Positions 8,160 through 16,197 of a stretch of DNA of 27,099 nucleotides are shown one piece after another (the stretch's first letter is position 1; each line of letters starts with the position of its first letter). The notes beneath the pieces are model-generated. The model did not search any database and had not been told where the DNA came from. It saw nothing but the letters and a program-made list of their open reading frames with translations. A program made the position numbers and the translations under genes. The DNA comes from an uncultured Erysipelotrichaceae bacterium (lineage in GTDB: Bacteria > Bacillota_I > Bacilli_A > Erysipelotrichales > Erysipelotrichaceae): contig CAKUWO010000015.1 of assembly GCA_934699415.1 (NCBI GenBank), positions 1 to 27,099 on the forward strand. The letters are read 5' to 3'.

Positions 8160-8657
8160 ATGAAAATGGAAATTAGAGAAGTTAAATTAAATGATATCAA
8201 TGATGAGCTAGCAGAAATGGTGGCTTTGTTTAGAGTAGAACTGCGTTCATATAAAGGAATAGTATCGACACCCAATATCGAAGCTGGTAAAGAAGAAATG
8301 GATGAATATCTATTGGCTGATTTTCCAGTGTTTGTAGCTTTAGCAGATGAAGATTATGCAGGGTATATGGTTTGTCGTATCCAGGATGATGTTGTATGGG
8401 TAGAGTCTATTTATGTTAAAGAAAAATATCGACGCTTGGGTGTTGCAACTGCTTTGCATGATAAAGCAGAAAAACTTGCTGAATTATATGGCAATGAGAC
8501 TGTCTATAATTATGTTCATCCTAATAATCATTGCATGATAGAGTTTTTAAGAAAGCGCGGTTATACAGTATTAAATCTAATTGAGATTAGAAAGCCTTAT
8601 AAAGATGAAAAGTTAACGCAGACAATCGCTGTTGGTGAACATAAATTTGATTATTAA
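8160..8657 (+). CDS. GNAT-family N-acetyltransferase
   Basis: About 165 residues. Motifs include VFVALADEDYAGYMV, the core strand VWVESIYVKEKYR, the acetyl-CoA loop RRLGVA and the following helix, then VHPNNHCMIEFLRKRGYTVL, all typical of the GNAT superfamily. No clear ribosome site precedes ATG 8160 or the alternative ATG 8166; the start lies 10 bp after the stop of the previous gene, so translation may be by reinitiation. A third in-frame ATG at 8124 lies inside the upstream gene. The substrate is unknown; the two neighbouring acetyltransferases are not close copies of each other. Confidence 0.83.
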   Translation: MKMEIREVKLNDINDELAEMVALFRVELRSYKGIVSTPNIEAGKEEMDEYLLADFPVFVALADEDYAGYMVCRIQDDVVWVESIYVKEKYRRLGVATALHDKAEKLAELYGNETVYNYVHPNNHCMIEFLRKRGYTVLNLIEIRKPYKDEKLTQTIAVGEHKFDY

Positions 8658-8662
8658 AAGTA

Positions 8663-8708
8663 ATGTTCAAATTTGCCAAAAAACGAGAATTTTGGCAAAT
8701 TTGAACAT
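8663..8708. repeat. 19-bp perfect inverted repeat (hairpin)
   Basis: ATGTTCAAATTTGCCAAAA at 8663-8681 is perfectly repeated inverted at 8690-8708 with an 8-base loop. It begins 5 bases after the second GNAT stop. The stem interior gives A/T tracts in both directions but no external T-run, so it may be a terminator, an mRNA end hairpin or a protein-binding palindrome linked to the repeats that follow. Confidence 0.85.
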
Positions 8709-8740
8709 GTTATATATATCGATTAAACTATTATTTTGGT

Positions 8741-8831
8741 AAAATATTGAAGAAATGCACTTTTTCATGATTTAAAATATTGAAGAAATGCACTTTTTGT
8801 ACTAATATAATTTTGAAGAAATGCACTTTTA
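8741..8831 (+). repeat. Three direct repeats in exact 33-bp phase
   Basis: Units at 8741-8765 and 8774-8798 are identical over 25 bases; the third, 8807-8831, matches at 22 of 25. The shared core is TTGAAGAAATGCACTTTT. Starts are 33 bp apart each time, about three helical turns, which suits cooperative protein binding on one face of the DNA. The array ends about 20 bp before the DUF4143 ATPase start, so an operator or repeat recognised by that protein or by its regulator is a reasonable guess. Read through as protein the units give the repeating string KKCTF. Confidence 0.9.
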
Positions 8832-8851
8832 TTGTAAGAAAGAGGTGTTTA

Positions 8852-10183
8852 ATGTATTTTAAAAGAAAAGTATATGATCAATTGTTGGAGTGGAAAAATA
8901 ATTATGCTGATAAATATGCTGTATTACTTGAAGGAGCAAGGCGTGTAGGCAAATCGACAATTGCTGAACAGTTTGCTAAAAATGAATACAAATCATATAT
9001 TTTGATTGATTTTTCTGATACTTCAAACGAGGAAATTGCTTGTTTTGATGATATTAATAATTTAGATATGTTCTTTTTGCGTTTACAGGCAATAAGAGGT
9101 ATTGATTTATGTGAACATGATTCTATTATTATTTTTGATGAGGTTCAATTGTTTCCTAAAGCTAGACAAGCAATTAAACATTTAGTAAAGGATGGTAGAT
9201 ATCATTACTTGGAAACTGGTTCGTTAATATCTATTAAAAAGAATGTTAAAAATATTTTGATACCATCGGAAGAAATGAAAATTGAAGTTTATCCTATGGA
9301 TTATGAAGAATTTTGTCTTGCGACAAGTAAAAATTATTCTTTGTTGGAAAAAATATACAATTTAAATAAAAGTATTGGGCAAGAAACTAATCGTAAGTTA
9401 ATGAGAGACATAAGACTTTATATGGCTGTTGGTGGGATGCCTCAAGCAGTTGAAAGCTTTATTAATGGTGATAATTTCACTGTCATTGACCAAGTAAAAA
9501 GACAAATAATTAAACTATACGAAGATGATTTCAAAAAACTAGATCCAACAGGTAATCTGTCTACAATTTATCATTCAATACCAGCACAGTTATCGAAAGA
9601 TTCTAAAAAGTATCGTATTTCTACAGCTATAAAGAAGAGGAAAACATCTAAAGATGAAAGAATGATATATGAGTTAATAGATACAAAAACTATACTTCCT
9701 TCATATAATTCAACAGATCCTAGGGTTAGTTTGACACTTTCAAAAGACCTGGACAGTTATAAATTGTATATTTCAGACATTGGGCTTTTTGTTACATTAA
9801 TGTTTATCGATAGGCCATCTGTAGAAAATGAAATCTATTCAAAGCTTTTATCTGATAAGCTTCCAGCAAATTTAGGGTACTTGTATGAAAATTTGGTTGC
9901 ACAAATGATTGCGGCTTCTGGTAGGGGATTGTATTATCATACATGGGAAAAGCAGGATAGTACGCACTATTATGAAATAGATTTTTTAATATCTAAGGGG
10001 GCAAAAATATCTGCTATTGAAGTAAAATCTTCTGGGACTGGGAAACACGAATCGCTAAGTGAATTCGGAAAAAAGTATTCAAAGCATGTAAAGGATTGTA
10101 TTATTCTTTCGCAAAAAGATGTTGGAAACGAAAATAATATCAAATTTTTTCCAATATATCTAACATCGTTCTTATGCAAATAG
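8852..10183 (+). CDS. AAA_14 / DUF4143 family ATPase
   Basis: 443 residues. Walker A GARRVGKST (28-36), Walker B SIIIFDEVQ (91-99, D96 E97) and the sensor-like ETGS (121-124) form the N-terminal AAA-type domain. The C-terminal half is the DUF4143 region, with a nuclease-like pattern EIDFL followed by AIEVKSS near the end, reminiscent of a PD-(D/E)xK core. Function in this very common family is not established. The frame is open from 8780, but those 24 residues are only the translated direct repeats; ATG 8852 has AGAGGTG at 8841-8847 and the conserved MYFKRK start. It stands alone, preceded by the palindrome and 33-bp repeats. Confidence 0.9.
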   Translation: MYFKRKVYDQLLEWKNNYADKYAVLLEGARRVGKSTIAEQFAKNEYKSYILIDFSDTSNEEIACFDDINNLDMFFLRLQAIRGIDLCEHDSIIIFDEVQLFPKARQAIKHLVKDGRYHYLETGSLISIKKNVKNILIPSEEMKIEVYPMDYEEFCLATSKNYSLLEKIYNLNKSIGQETNRKLMRDIRLYMAVGGMPQAVESFINGDNFTVIDQVKRQIIKLYEDDFKKLDPTGNLSTIYHSIPAQLSKDSKKYRISTAIKKRKTSKDERMIYELIDTKTILPSYNSTDPRVSLTLSKDLDSYKLYISDIGLFVTLMFIDRPSVENEIYSKLLSDKLPANLGYLYENLVAQMIAASGRGLYYHTWEKQDSTHYYEIDFLISKGAKISAIEVKSSGTGKHESLSEFGKKYSKHVKDCIILSQKDVGNENNIKFFPIYLTSFLCK

Positions 10184-10303
10184 ATATATGCGATAGAATC
10201 AATCATATACATTGCTGACTAAATGTCGTTATATTGGTTAATTTGCATATAAAATAATGTAAAATATTAACGTATTTAAATGATTATAAATAGGAGGGTT
10301 TTG

Positions 10304-11293
10304 ATGAACGTAACTGAAATTAGACGCCCGGTTGATATGGAAAGAATTACAACACCGGAATTAGCACAAAAATTTATTGATGAACAAGTCGCTTTAATTA
10401 AAGAACAGGTAGGCTATAAGAAAGTTCTTTTAGCTTTATCTGGTGGTGTAGATTCTTCTGTCGTTGCTGCGCTTTTAATCAAAGCTATTGGTCAACAATT
10501 AGTTTGTGTTCATGTTAATCATGGTTTGCTTCGTAAGGGAGAACCAGAACAGGTTGTTGAAGTATTCCGCGACCAAATGAATGCCAATCTTATTTATGTA
10601 GATGCCAGCGATCGTTTCTTAGATAAATTAGCAGGTGTTGCTGATCCTGAAACTAAAAGAAAGATTATTGGTGGAGAATTTATTGAAGTATTTGCTGAAG
10701 AAGCAAGAAAACTTGAAGGCATTAAATTCTTAGCACAAGGCACAATTTGGCCAGATATTTTAGAATCTGAAGAAGGTATTAAGGCTCATCATAATGCTGG
10801 TGGTCTTCCTGAAGATATGCAGTTTGAATTAGTTGAACCAGTTAGAACTTTATTTAAAGATGAAGTTAGAGTTGTAGGCGAAACTTTAGGATTACCTCAT
10901 TCAATGGTTTATCGTCAGCCATTCCCAGGCCCAGGACTTGGTGTAAGATGCCATGGTGCTATTACTCGTGATCGTTTAAAAGCGGTTCGTGAATCAGATG
11001 CAATTCTTCGTGAAGAATTTGATAAGAATGGTTTAGCTGAAAAGGTATGGCAATACTTTACTGTTGTTCCTGAATTTAGATCTACTGGCATTAAAGATGG
11101 TAAACGCGCATTTGAGTGGTGCTGCATCGTTCGTGCTGTATGCTCAATTGATGTCATGACTGCTACTGTTGCTGAAATCCCTCATGAATTAATGGTTCAT
11201 ATTACAGATCGTATTACTCATGAAGTACCTGGTATCAATCGTGTTTTATTTGACTATACACCTAAGCCTACAGGTACTGTGGAATTCGAATAA
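10304..11293 (+). CDS. guaA: GMP synthase ATP-pyrophosphatase subunit without glutaminase domain
   Basis: 329 residues. It contains the PP-loop LSGGVDSS (45-52), the XMP/ATP-binding and dimerisation parts (FPGPGLGVRC, the C-terminal KPTGTVEFE) of GMP synthase, which aminates XMP to GMP with ATP. Bacterial GuaA is normally about 510-525 residues with an N-terminal glutamine amidotransferase; that whole domain is missing here, and upstream lies an unrelated ATPase. The gene thus resembles the archaeal two-subunit type (GuaAB). A separate glutaminase must be elsewhere, or free ammonia is used. ATG 10304 has a strong AGGAGGG at 10292-10297; the in-frame ATG at 10280 has none. A good terminator follows. 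Confidence 0.92.
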   Translation: MNVTEIRRPVDMERITTPELAQKFIDEQVALIKEQVGYKKVLLALSGGVDSSVVAALLIKAIGQQLVCVHVNHGLLRKGEPEQVVEVFRDQMNANLIYVDASDRFLDKLAGVADPETKRKIIGGEFIEVFAEEARKLEGIKFLAQGTIWPDILESEEGIKAHHNAGGLPEDMQFELVEPVRTLFKDEVRVVGETLGLPHSMVYRQPFPGPGLGVRCHGAITRDRLKAVRESDAILREEFDKNGLAEKVWQYFTVVPEFRSTGIKDGKRAFEWCCIVRAVCSIDVMTATVAEIPHELMVHITDRITHEVPGINRVLFDYTPKPTGTVEFE

Positions 11294-11297
11294 GAAT

Positions 11298-11320
11298 AAG
11301 CGCCAAGGAATTGGCGCTTT
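11298..11320. terminator. Bidirectional terminator between guaA and the TIM-barrel gene
   Basis: AAGCGCCAA (11298-11306) pairs with TTGGCGCTT (11311-11319) around GGAA. It follows guaA by 5 bases and lies 30 bases beyond the end of the convergent gene, so it can serve both strands. Confidence 0.85.
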
Positions 11321-11350
11321 AATATGTCTTTATGAGATTATTAATAATGA

Positions 11351-12025
11351 TTATTCATCACGGTAATTGACCATGATTTGTTTAAATAATTCTTGAGTTG
11401 TAGGAGGAGTATAAGTAACAGCATTTGCACCTGCTTTAATTACCGCTTCAACTGTTTCATTGGTTTTACCACCAGTGGCAATGATTGGTAAATCAGGATA
11501 TTTAGTGCGAATCATTCTTACAACATCTGGTGTTTTTTGAGCACAAGCAACATTTAATATTGATGCTCCAGCATCTAATCTTGCTTGAATATCGGTTGTT
11601 TCTTTAGTAATTGTGATAATTACAGGAATATCAATTGCTTTTCTAACAGCTAAAAGATTAAGATTTGAAATTGGTGCATTCAAAACAACACCCATGGCTC
11701 CTTGACATTCAACATCTTTGGCTAATGAAACAGTTCTTAAACCTTTGGTTGTACCACCGCCTACTCCGCAAAATACTGGAATATAGGAAGCTTTTATAAT
11801 AGCATCGCTAATTGCTTGTTGTGGGGCAAAAGGATAAACTGCAAACACAGCATCAGCATCACAATTTCTAATAATTGCTAAATCAGTTGTAAAGACAAAA
11901 CTTCTTATTTTGCGACCATTAACGATAATGCCACTAGCTTTTGAAATTGCTTCCGGTAATTTTAAAATATTTTTGCTACGTAATTTGCCACCTATTTCAG
12001 GCACATTCACGATTTCGTTTGTCAT
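11351..12025 (-). CDS. TIM-barrel (ribulose-phosphate-binding-barrel-like) protein of unknown function
   Basis: 224 residues. The alternating strand pattern AVFAVYPF, PVFCGVGGG, GVVLNAP, PVIITITKE, SILNVACA, PIIATGGKT and AVTYTPPT is that of an eight-strand TIM barrel; the glycine loop ATGGKT and the last strand resemble the phosphate site of ThiE/NanE-type barrels. No exact family is recognised and no substrate can be given. No signal or membrane segment is present. The start ATG (12023-12025) is preceded by a run of seven G on the coding strand at 12035-12041 in the place of the usual AGGAGG. It is divergent from the regulator gene at 12227 with about 200 bp between them. Confidence 0.72.
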   Translation of the reverse strand: MTNEIVNVPEIGGKLRSKNILKLPEAISKASGIIVNGRKIRSFVFTTDLAIIRNCDADAVFAVYPFAPQQAISDAIIKASYIPVFCGVGGGTTKGLRTVSLAKDVECQGAMGVVLNAPISNLNLLAVRKAIDIPVIITITKETTDIQARLDAGASILNVACAQKTPDVVRMIRTKYPDLPIIATGGKTNETVEAVIKAGANAVTYTPPTTQELFKQIMVNYRDE

Positions 12026-12034
12026 ATTGAACTA

Positions 12035-12041
12035 CCCCCCC
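12035..12041 (-). promoter_or_regulatory. Seven-G ribosome-binding tract
   Basis: The coding strand of the TIM-barrel gene reads GGGGGGG nine bases before its ATG, where a Shine-Dalgarno sequence should be. It can pair in part with the anti-SD sequence. Homopolymer tracts of this kind can change length by slippage. Confidence 0.5.
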
Positions 12042-12073
12042 TGTTATCTTGTGTTTGGTCTAACATTTTATAT

Positions 12074-12099
12074 TAAATAGTTAAAAATAGAACTATTTA
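12074..12099. repeat. 9-bp inverted repeat in the divergent intergenic region
   Basis: TAAATAGTT (12074-12082) and AACTATTTA (12091-12099) are perfect inverted copies separated by 8 bases. The position between two divergent genes, one encoding an XRE regulator, suits an operator, but AT-rich DNA gives such repeats by chance. Confidence 0.45.
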
Positions 12100-12226
12100 T
12101 ACTATAACATTAAGTTATTATTAGTGCTATAAGCTTTTTAAAATGAATACGCAACCAAAAGTATCGCAATAATTTATAGAAGCAACTAAGCATCATCAAT
12201 AAAATGATGGCAATGGAGGAAAAATT

Positions 12227-12589
12227 ATGAAACATTATGTATATTTAGGGTATATTTTATTCGGACTTGATTTACTTGTTGGCATTGCGATTGTTGTTAT
12301 ACTATTTACTTTATGCTTCCTAGCTATTAAGGCTTTATTAAAATATCTTAGAACAAAAGATGTAAGAGAAGAAAAAGATATCATTAAAAGAAGCTTAGGT
12401 GAAGTAATTAAAGGACATCGCGAAGAAAATAAGATGACTCAAGAATTTGTTGCCGAATCATTAGGCGTTAGCAGACAAGCGGTGTCTAAATGGGAGAATG
12501 GGACATCTGATCCAAGCACCTCTAACTTGATTGCTCTTGCTAAGTTATTTAATATCTCACCCGAAGAATTGTTAAAGGAAATTAAATGA
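12227..12589 (+). CDS. Membrane-anchored XRE-family transcriptional regulator
   Basis: 120 residues. A hydrophobic segment at about 8-38 is followed by a charged linker and an XRE helix-turn-helix at 58-112 (KGHREENKMTQEFVAESLGV, then SRQAVSKWENGTSDPS), the SinR/Cro-like DNA-binding fold. The membrane segment is at the N-terminus, the reverse of the common order in which the HTH comes first. GGAGG at 12215-12219 supports the start, and a short CATCAT/ATGATG hairpin (12191-12209) lies just upstream. The stop overlaps the next start by four bases (ATGA), so this regulator and the esterase-like protein are made together and the regulator may respond to an envelope signal. Confidence 0.87.
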   Translation: MKHYVYLGYILFGLDLLVGIAIVVILFTLCFLAIKALLKYLRTKDVREEKDIIKRSLGEVIKGHREENKMTQEFVAESLGVSRQAVSKWENGTSDPSTSNLIALAKLFNISPEELLKEIK

Positions 12590-13692
12590 AAAAGATAATT
12601 ATTGGTATTGTCATAATATTAATTATTATTATTAATATATTTATGTATTTTGGTGGATTTAGTACTGGTGATAGTTTAAACCTTGATGAATTTAAAAATT
12701 ATGCAAAAGAAATAACCGATTTTACTATTCCTGAAGATTCAAAGATTATTGCATTAGGAGAAGCGAGCCATGGCAATAAAGAATTTCAAGAATTAAAGTT
12801 AGAAATATTTAAGAAATTAGTTGAAAAATACAATGTGAAAGCATTTGCTCTTGAAGCTGATTTTGGTGGTTGTTTAGAAATTAATGATTATATTCATGGC
12901 GCTAAAGGAAATCCTTTGGATGTTATTTCAAAGGCAGGTTTTAAAATATATCAAACAGAACAAATGATTGAAATCATTGAATATATGCGTAAATATAATG
13001 CAAACCATCAAGATGATTTAAGATTCTATGGTTTTGATATGCAAAGAACAAGCTATAGCTTAAAAGCTTTAAATCTCGATTCTTTAGATAACGAAAAACT
13101 ACTAGCTTTAAAAGAAAATGACGATGAATTAATTAAACAATATGCCACTGTTCTATTACAAAATATTGATATCAATAATAGTGATAACGGCAGTTTATTA
13201 AGAGATAAATATATGGCCGAAAATGTTGAATGGATTTTGCGACAAGAAGAAAAGAAAGGCTATCAAACAATATTCATCACCGGTCATAATGAGCATGTAG
13301 CCAAATGGGAAAGTTACGATTCAATGGGTAAGTGGTTATCAAAAGAAGATAATGGTTATTATGTCATTGGAACGGATTTCTATAAATCGAAATGTAATTT
13401 ACCAGCTAAAAATAAAAGGATTGTAAAGACATTTTATTCGCATGATCCTTTGGCTAAAACATTAAATTTAAGTGGTTTAAGTAAAGCTTATATCGATTTT
13501 AGTAAGGTGGATAAAGATAGTGAAATATTTCATGCTTTAGATGATTATCAATATATGGGAAGCCTAGGTGAAAGATATTCATTTATTATGCGTCTATTGC
13601 CGATGAGCTATCGTATATATCAAAGAGCGGATATTTTATATGATGCGATGATATTAATTGATGAAGTAACACCAATTAAGATATTAGATTGA
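12586..13692 (+). CDS. Erythromycin-esterase-like protein, membrane-anchored
   Basis: 368 residues. An N-terminal hydrophobic segment (about 3-22) anchors or exports the protein; the rest matches the erythromycin esterase (Ere/TIKI-like) superfamily: LGEASHGNKEF (57-67, with E59 and H62), AFALEADFGG (E90), RFYGFDMQ and ITGHNEHVAKW. These acids and histidines correspond to the conserved active-site positions of EreA/B. Many relatives do not act on macrolides, and the extracytoplasmic location argues for another ester or peptide substrate. It is translationally coupled to the membrane-bound XRE protein. A bidirectional terminator follows the stop. Confidence 0.82.
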   Translation: MKKIIIGIVIILIIIINIFMYFGGFSTGDSLNLDEFKNYAKEITDFTIPEDSKIIALGEASHGNKEFQELKLEIFKKLVEKYNVKAFALEADFGGCLEINDYIHGAKGNPLDVISKAGFKIYQTEQMIEIIEYMRKYNANHQDDLRFYGFDMQRTSYSLKALNLDSLDNEKLLALKENDDELIKQYATVLLQNIDINNSDNGSLLRDKYMAENVEWILRQEEKKGYQTIFITGHNEHVAKWESYDSMGKWLSKEDNGYYVIGTDFYKSKCNLPAKNKRIVKTFYSHDPLAKTLNLSGLSKAYIDFSKVDKDSEIFHALDDYQYMGSLGERYSFIMRLLPMSYRIYQRADILYDAMILIDEVTPIKILD

Positions 13693-13700
13693 ATAATTAA

Positions 13701-13727
13701 AAAAGCGAGTTCATTCAGCTCGCTTTT
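13701..13727. terminator. Bidirectional terminator
   Basis: AAAAGCGAG (13701-13709) pairs with CTCGCTTTT (13719-13727). It ends the esterase-like transcript on the plus strand. The stop codon of the minus-strand glycosyltransferase gene (13715-13717) lies in its loop, so it also terminates that operon. Confidence 0.88.
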
Positions 13728-14503
13728 ATTTCGTTATAGAAACAATCAAATTGTCCTAAATATGTACTATTCCATGGCTTATTACGACCGCAATAATGAA
13801 TAATAACGGTATTTTTTCTTACCCAGTCCATGGTCATTTTATTCTTAGGATAACGCAGATTATAAAAACCATACATTCTTTCGCTTAAGTTATATTTACG
13901 ATAATCAACAATCTTTGTCTTATCGCCATATAAAGCAGTTAAGACATCTTGATCAAATAAAACCAAACGACTTTTATATTTATTAACATAGTTTAAGATA
14001 TCTGTTTTATTTAAATTTTTTCTTAGATAATCAAGATTCATCAATAAAACACCAGTATTGATATATGGTTTATCATTGTCCAAACCGAGTCTAATTGAAT
14101 TTACTTTCTTCATGCCTTCGCCAACATGTGTGCATGCGATATAAGCATTATCTTCAAAATCCATATTGTATAATTCTTTTAAACTGTTGATGACGATAAT
14201 ATCAACATCAAGATATAAAATACGATCCAAATCTATAGGTAAAAGTAATGAGGCAAACAAACGATAATAGATTTCTAAAGGATATCGTGAAGAAATTGGA
14301 AATTCTTTAAATTCATCTTCGTTTACTTCAATAAAGTGGAATGAACAATTTTTAAAACTATTTATCAAGTCATTTTGATTATCGATTGTTAAATCGTGAT
14401 GCAAAATGTAGAAATTAAAGTTTTCGTCAAAACGTAACATTGATTTAATGCATGATTTAGCTAAAAAGATATATTTAGAATTTATTGAAAATAAGATATT
14501 CAT
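13715..14503 (-). CDS. Family 8 glycosyltransferase (GT8)
   Basis: 262 residues. It begins with the Rossmann-like MNILFSINSKY, has the metal- and sugar-nucleotide-binding DVD motif at 99-101 (RILYLDVDIIV), then INTGVLLMNL, FDQDVL and a C-terminal HYCGRNKPW, all typical of GT8 retaining glycosyltransferases (LgtC/glycogenin-like) that use UDP-glucose or UDP-galactose. The likely role is in cell-surface glycan building; the acceptor is unknown. Its ATG overlaps the brnQ stop as ATGA, so it is cotranscribed from the T-box promoter even though its function is not evidently linked to amino-acid uptake. Confidence 0.88.
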   Translation of the reverse strand: MNILFSINSKYIFLAKSCIKSMLRFDENFNFYILHHDLTIDNQNDLINSFKNCSFHFIEVNEDEFKEFPISSRYPLEIYYRLFASLLLPIDLDRILYLDVDIIVINSLKELYNMDFEDNAYIACTHVGEGMKKVNSIRLGLDNDKPYINTGVLLMNLDYLRKNLNKTDILNYVNKYKSRLVLFDQDVLTALYGDKTKIVDYRKYNLSERMYGFYNLRYPKNKMTMDWVRKNTVIIHYCGRNKPWNSTYLGQFDCFYNEIKAS

Positions 14504-15818
14504 GAACAGATGTTATCACATTTTGTAAATAAATTAATAATTACACTCACAACAAGAGCAAGAGTGGCAACACTGAGCCACCCAAATCCCATTTCATAGA
14601 AAGGTAAAAATTTAACCATATTAGATACAAAAGGAATATTTAAACCAATTCCTTCCATTGCATGGATAACGCTAACGATTGTTGTAGCTCCGACAACAAG
14701 CGGATAAATATATTTGTTGTCTTTCCATAATTCATCGCTGAGCCCTAAAAGAATTAAGACAATTGATTCTGGATAAATGGCATTTAGTACAGGAACAGAA
14801 ATGCTTAAAATCATATTTAAACCTAAATTACAAACTAAAAAAGAGAAAACGGTAATTGAAATAGCCCATGTTTTATAAGAAATCTTATTAAATAATTTGG
14901 TGAAGAATTGTGAGATTGAATTAATTAATCCGACACAAGTTGTAAGGCAAGCAAGGGTAAAAATAGCAGCTAAAAGGATGGCACCAAATTCACCGAATAT
15001 TTCTTGCACAATGCATCTTAAAGTCCAAGTGCCATTATCTTGCAAAGGATATACAGCAGAACTACACATTCCCATATATGAAAGCATCATATATACAAGG
15101 GTTAATATTAAACCAGCAAAAAAACAAGCTAGATAGGTATAATGCATGCGATCTTTTTTATTTTCTAAACCGAAATTTTTTAATGCTATGGCAATTACAA
15201 GGCCAAAGTTTAATGCAGCAATGGTGTCCATGGTGTTATAACCTTCAGTGAATCCTTTAAGGAAAGGATTTGTTGCATAAGAAATAACAGGCTCAGCAAT
15301 ATTTACTTTTCCTTTAAATAAGAAGTTACTAAATAATAAAACAAGTAGAAATAATAAGGTGGGTGTTAATACTTTTCCGATGCGATCTACTAATTTTTTA
15401 GGATTTAAGCAAAGCCATAAAGCAGTTAAAAAGAATAATAAGGAATACAGAACACGAGCAAAAGTTAGATTGATATTGTTTGGAAGATAAGGGGTAATGC
15501 CATCTCAAAAGGGACGGAAGCGGCTCTTGGGATACCAAGTCCTGGGCCAATAGATAAATAAATGAGCAAAGTCATAACATAAGAAAATCTTTTACCAACT
15601 TTTGATGCCAATTTATCTAAACCCTCAAATTGAGTGACAACAATGATACCCAAAACAGGCAGAATAACTGCGGTAACAAGAAAACCTAGCATTGCTACTA
15701 GAGTGTTTGAACCGGCACTGTGCCCTAAAAATGGCGGAAAGATTAAATTTCCAGCACCAAAGAACAAAGAGAAGAGCATAAAACTGATTAATACCATTTG
15801 TCTTTTTTCTAATTTCAT
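14500..15818 (-). pseudogene. brnQ: Branched-chain amino acid carrier BrnQ, one-base frameshift
   Basis: The start ATG (15816-15818) follows AAGGAG and gives the BrnQ N-terminus (FSLFFGAGNLIFPP, GIPRAASVPFEMAL). At 15491-15494 the coding strand has four C; one more would join this frame to PYLPNNINLTFARVLYS and onward (NPKKLVDRIGKVLTP, DTIAALNFGLVI, then ITVFSFL) to TGA at 14500-14502. The span is 1319 bases, one short of 440 codons, the normal BrnQ length with about 12 membrane segments. BrnQ is the sodium- or proton-linked importer of Leu, Ile and Val. As sequenced the product would stop after about 118 residues. It is headed by a T-box leader and overlaps the GT8 gene. Confidence 0.88.
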
Positions 15819-16092
15819 AGATTTCTCCTTCCAAATAAAATAGGCTCGTCTCAAAGATGAGACGAGCCTATTTTTAACCCGCGGTACCACTCAAATTGCA
15901 TATAGATATATGCCAACTCATTAGGCTCTATCAAGCCCTGAACTTTTAACGTTGCTCGATACGTATATGCTTACTAATTTCAGCATATAAGCTCAGAAGT
16001 GATTTACTTTTCCAACTTCCACTATCTACTCTCACCATGTGTAGACTCTCTTTGAGTTTCCTTTGGAAAGCGCTCTTCGTCATAGCTTTTAC
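15819..16092 (-). promoter_or_regulatory. T-box leader of brnQ, probable isoleucine (AUC) specifier
   Basis: The leader contains the T-box core TGGTACCGCGGG (antisense of 15878-15889) followed by a terminator helix. Stem I can be drawn with AAGCT and GAAG on its 5' side pairing with CTTC and AGCTT on its 3' side; the specifier position just above CTTC reads ATC followed by A (16003 to 16000), i.e. an isoleucine codon. The bulge base T in TGGT pairs with discriminator A, as tRNA-Ile has. Uncharged tRNA-Ile would stabilise the antiterminator and allow brnQ and the GT8 gene to be expressed. The specifier is inferred by hand folding. Confidence 0.92.
15837..15874 (-). terminator. T-box terminator helix
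   Basis: AAAATAGGCTCGTCTCA (15837-15853) and its exact inverse (15858-15874) form a 17-bp stem with a four-base loop. On the minus strand it is followed by TTTTATTT and then the brnQ ribosome site. It competes with the antiterminator. Confidence 0.92.
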
Positions 16093-16098
16093 TTCTAG

Positions 16099-16127
16099 AA
16101 TATAAAATATTAAAAGAATGATGTCAA
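16099..16127 (-). promoter_or_regulatory. Sigma-A promoter of the brnQ T-box transcript
   Basis: On the minus strand TTGACA (16122-16127) and TATATT (16099-16104) are separated by exactly 17 bp, a near-consensus vegetative promoter. Transcription would start near 16092. Confidence 0.85.
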
Positions 16128-16197
16128 TAAAAAGAATGTTGACCTAAAAATTAGCATTTTATTAGGAATTCAATACATCTTTTTCAACAATATATTA

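Noticed and set aside
8741..8831. Possible CRISPR array from three regular repeats
   Set aside because: Only 8 bases separate the 25-base units, too short for spacers, and the units abut a DUF4143 gene start. They are better described as direct repeats or operator sites.
8780..8851. N-terminal extension of the DUF4143 ATPase
   Set aside because: These codons are the translated direct repeats (KKCTF strings) without a ribosome site; ATG 8852 has a strong one and begins the conserved MYFKRK.
10184..10303. Purine riboswitch before guaA
   Set aside because: No conserved purine-aptamer loop sequences or terminator helix are seen in the 120-base gap.
14897..15136. Plus-strand frame antisense to brnQ
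   Set aside because: It mirrors the membrane-protein coding frame on the minus strand, has no ribosome site and no recognisable domain.
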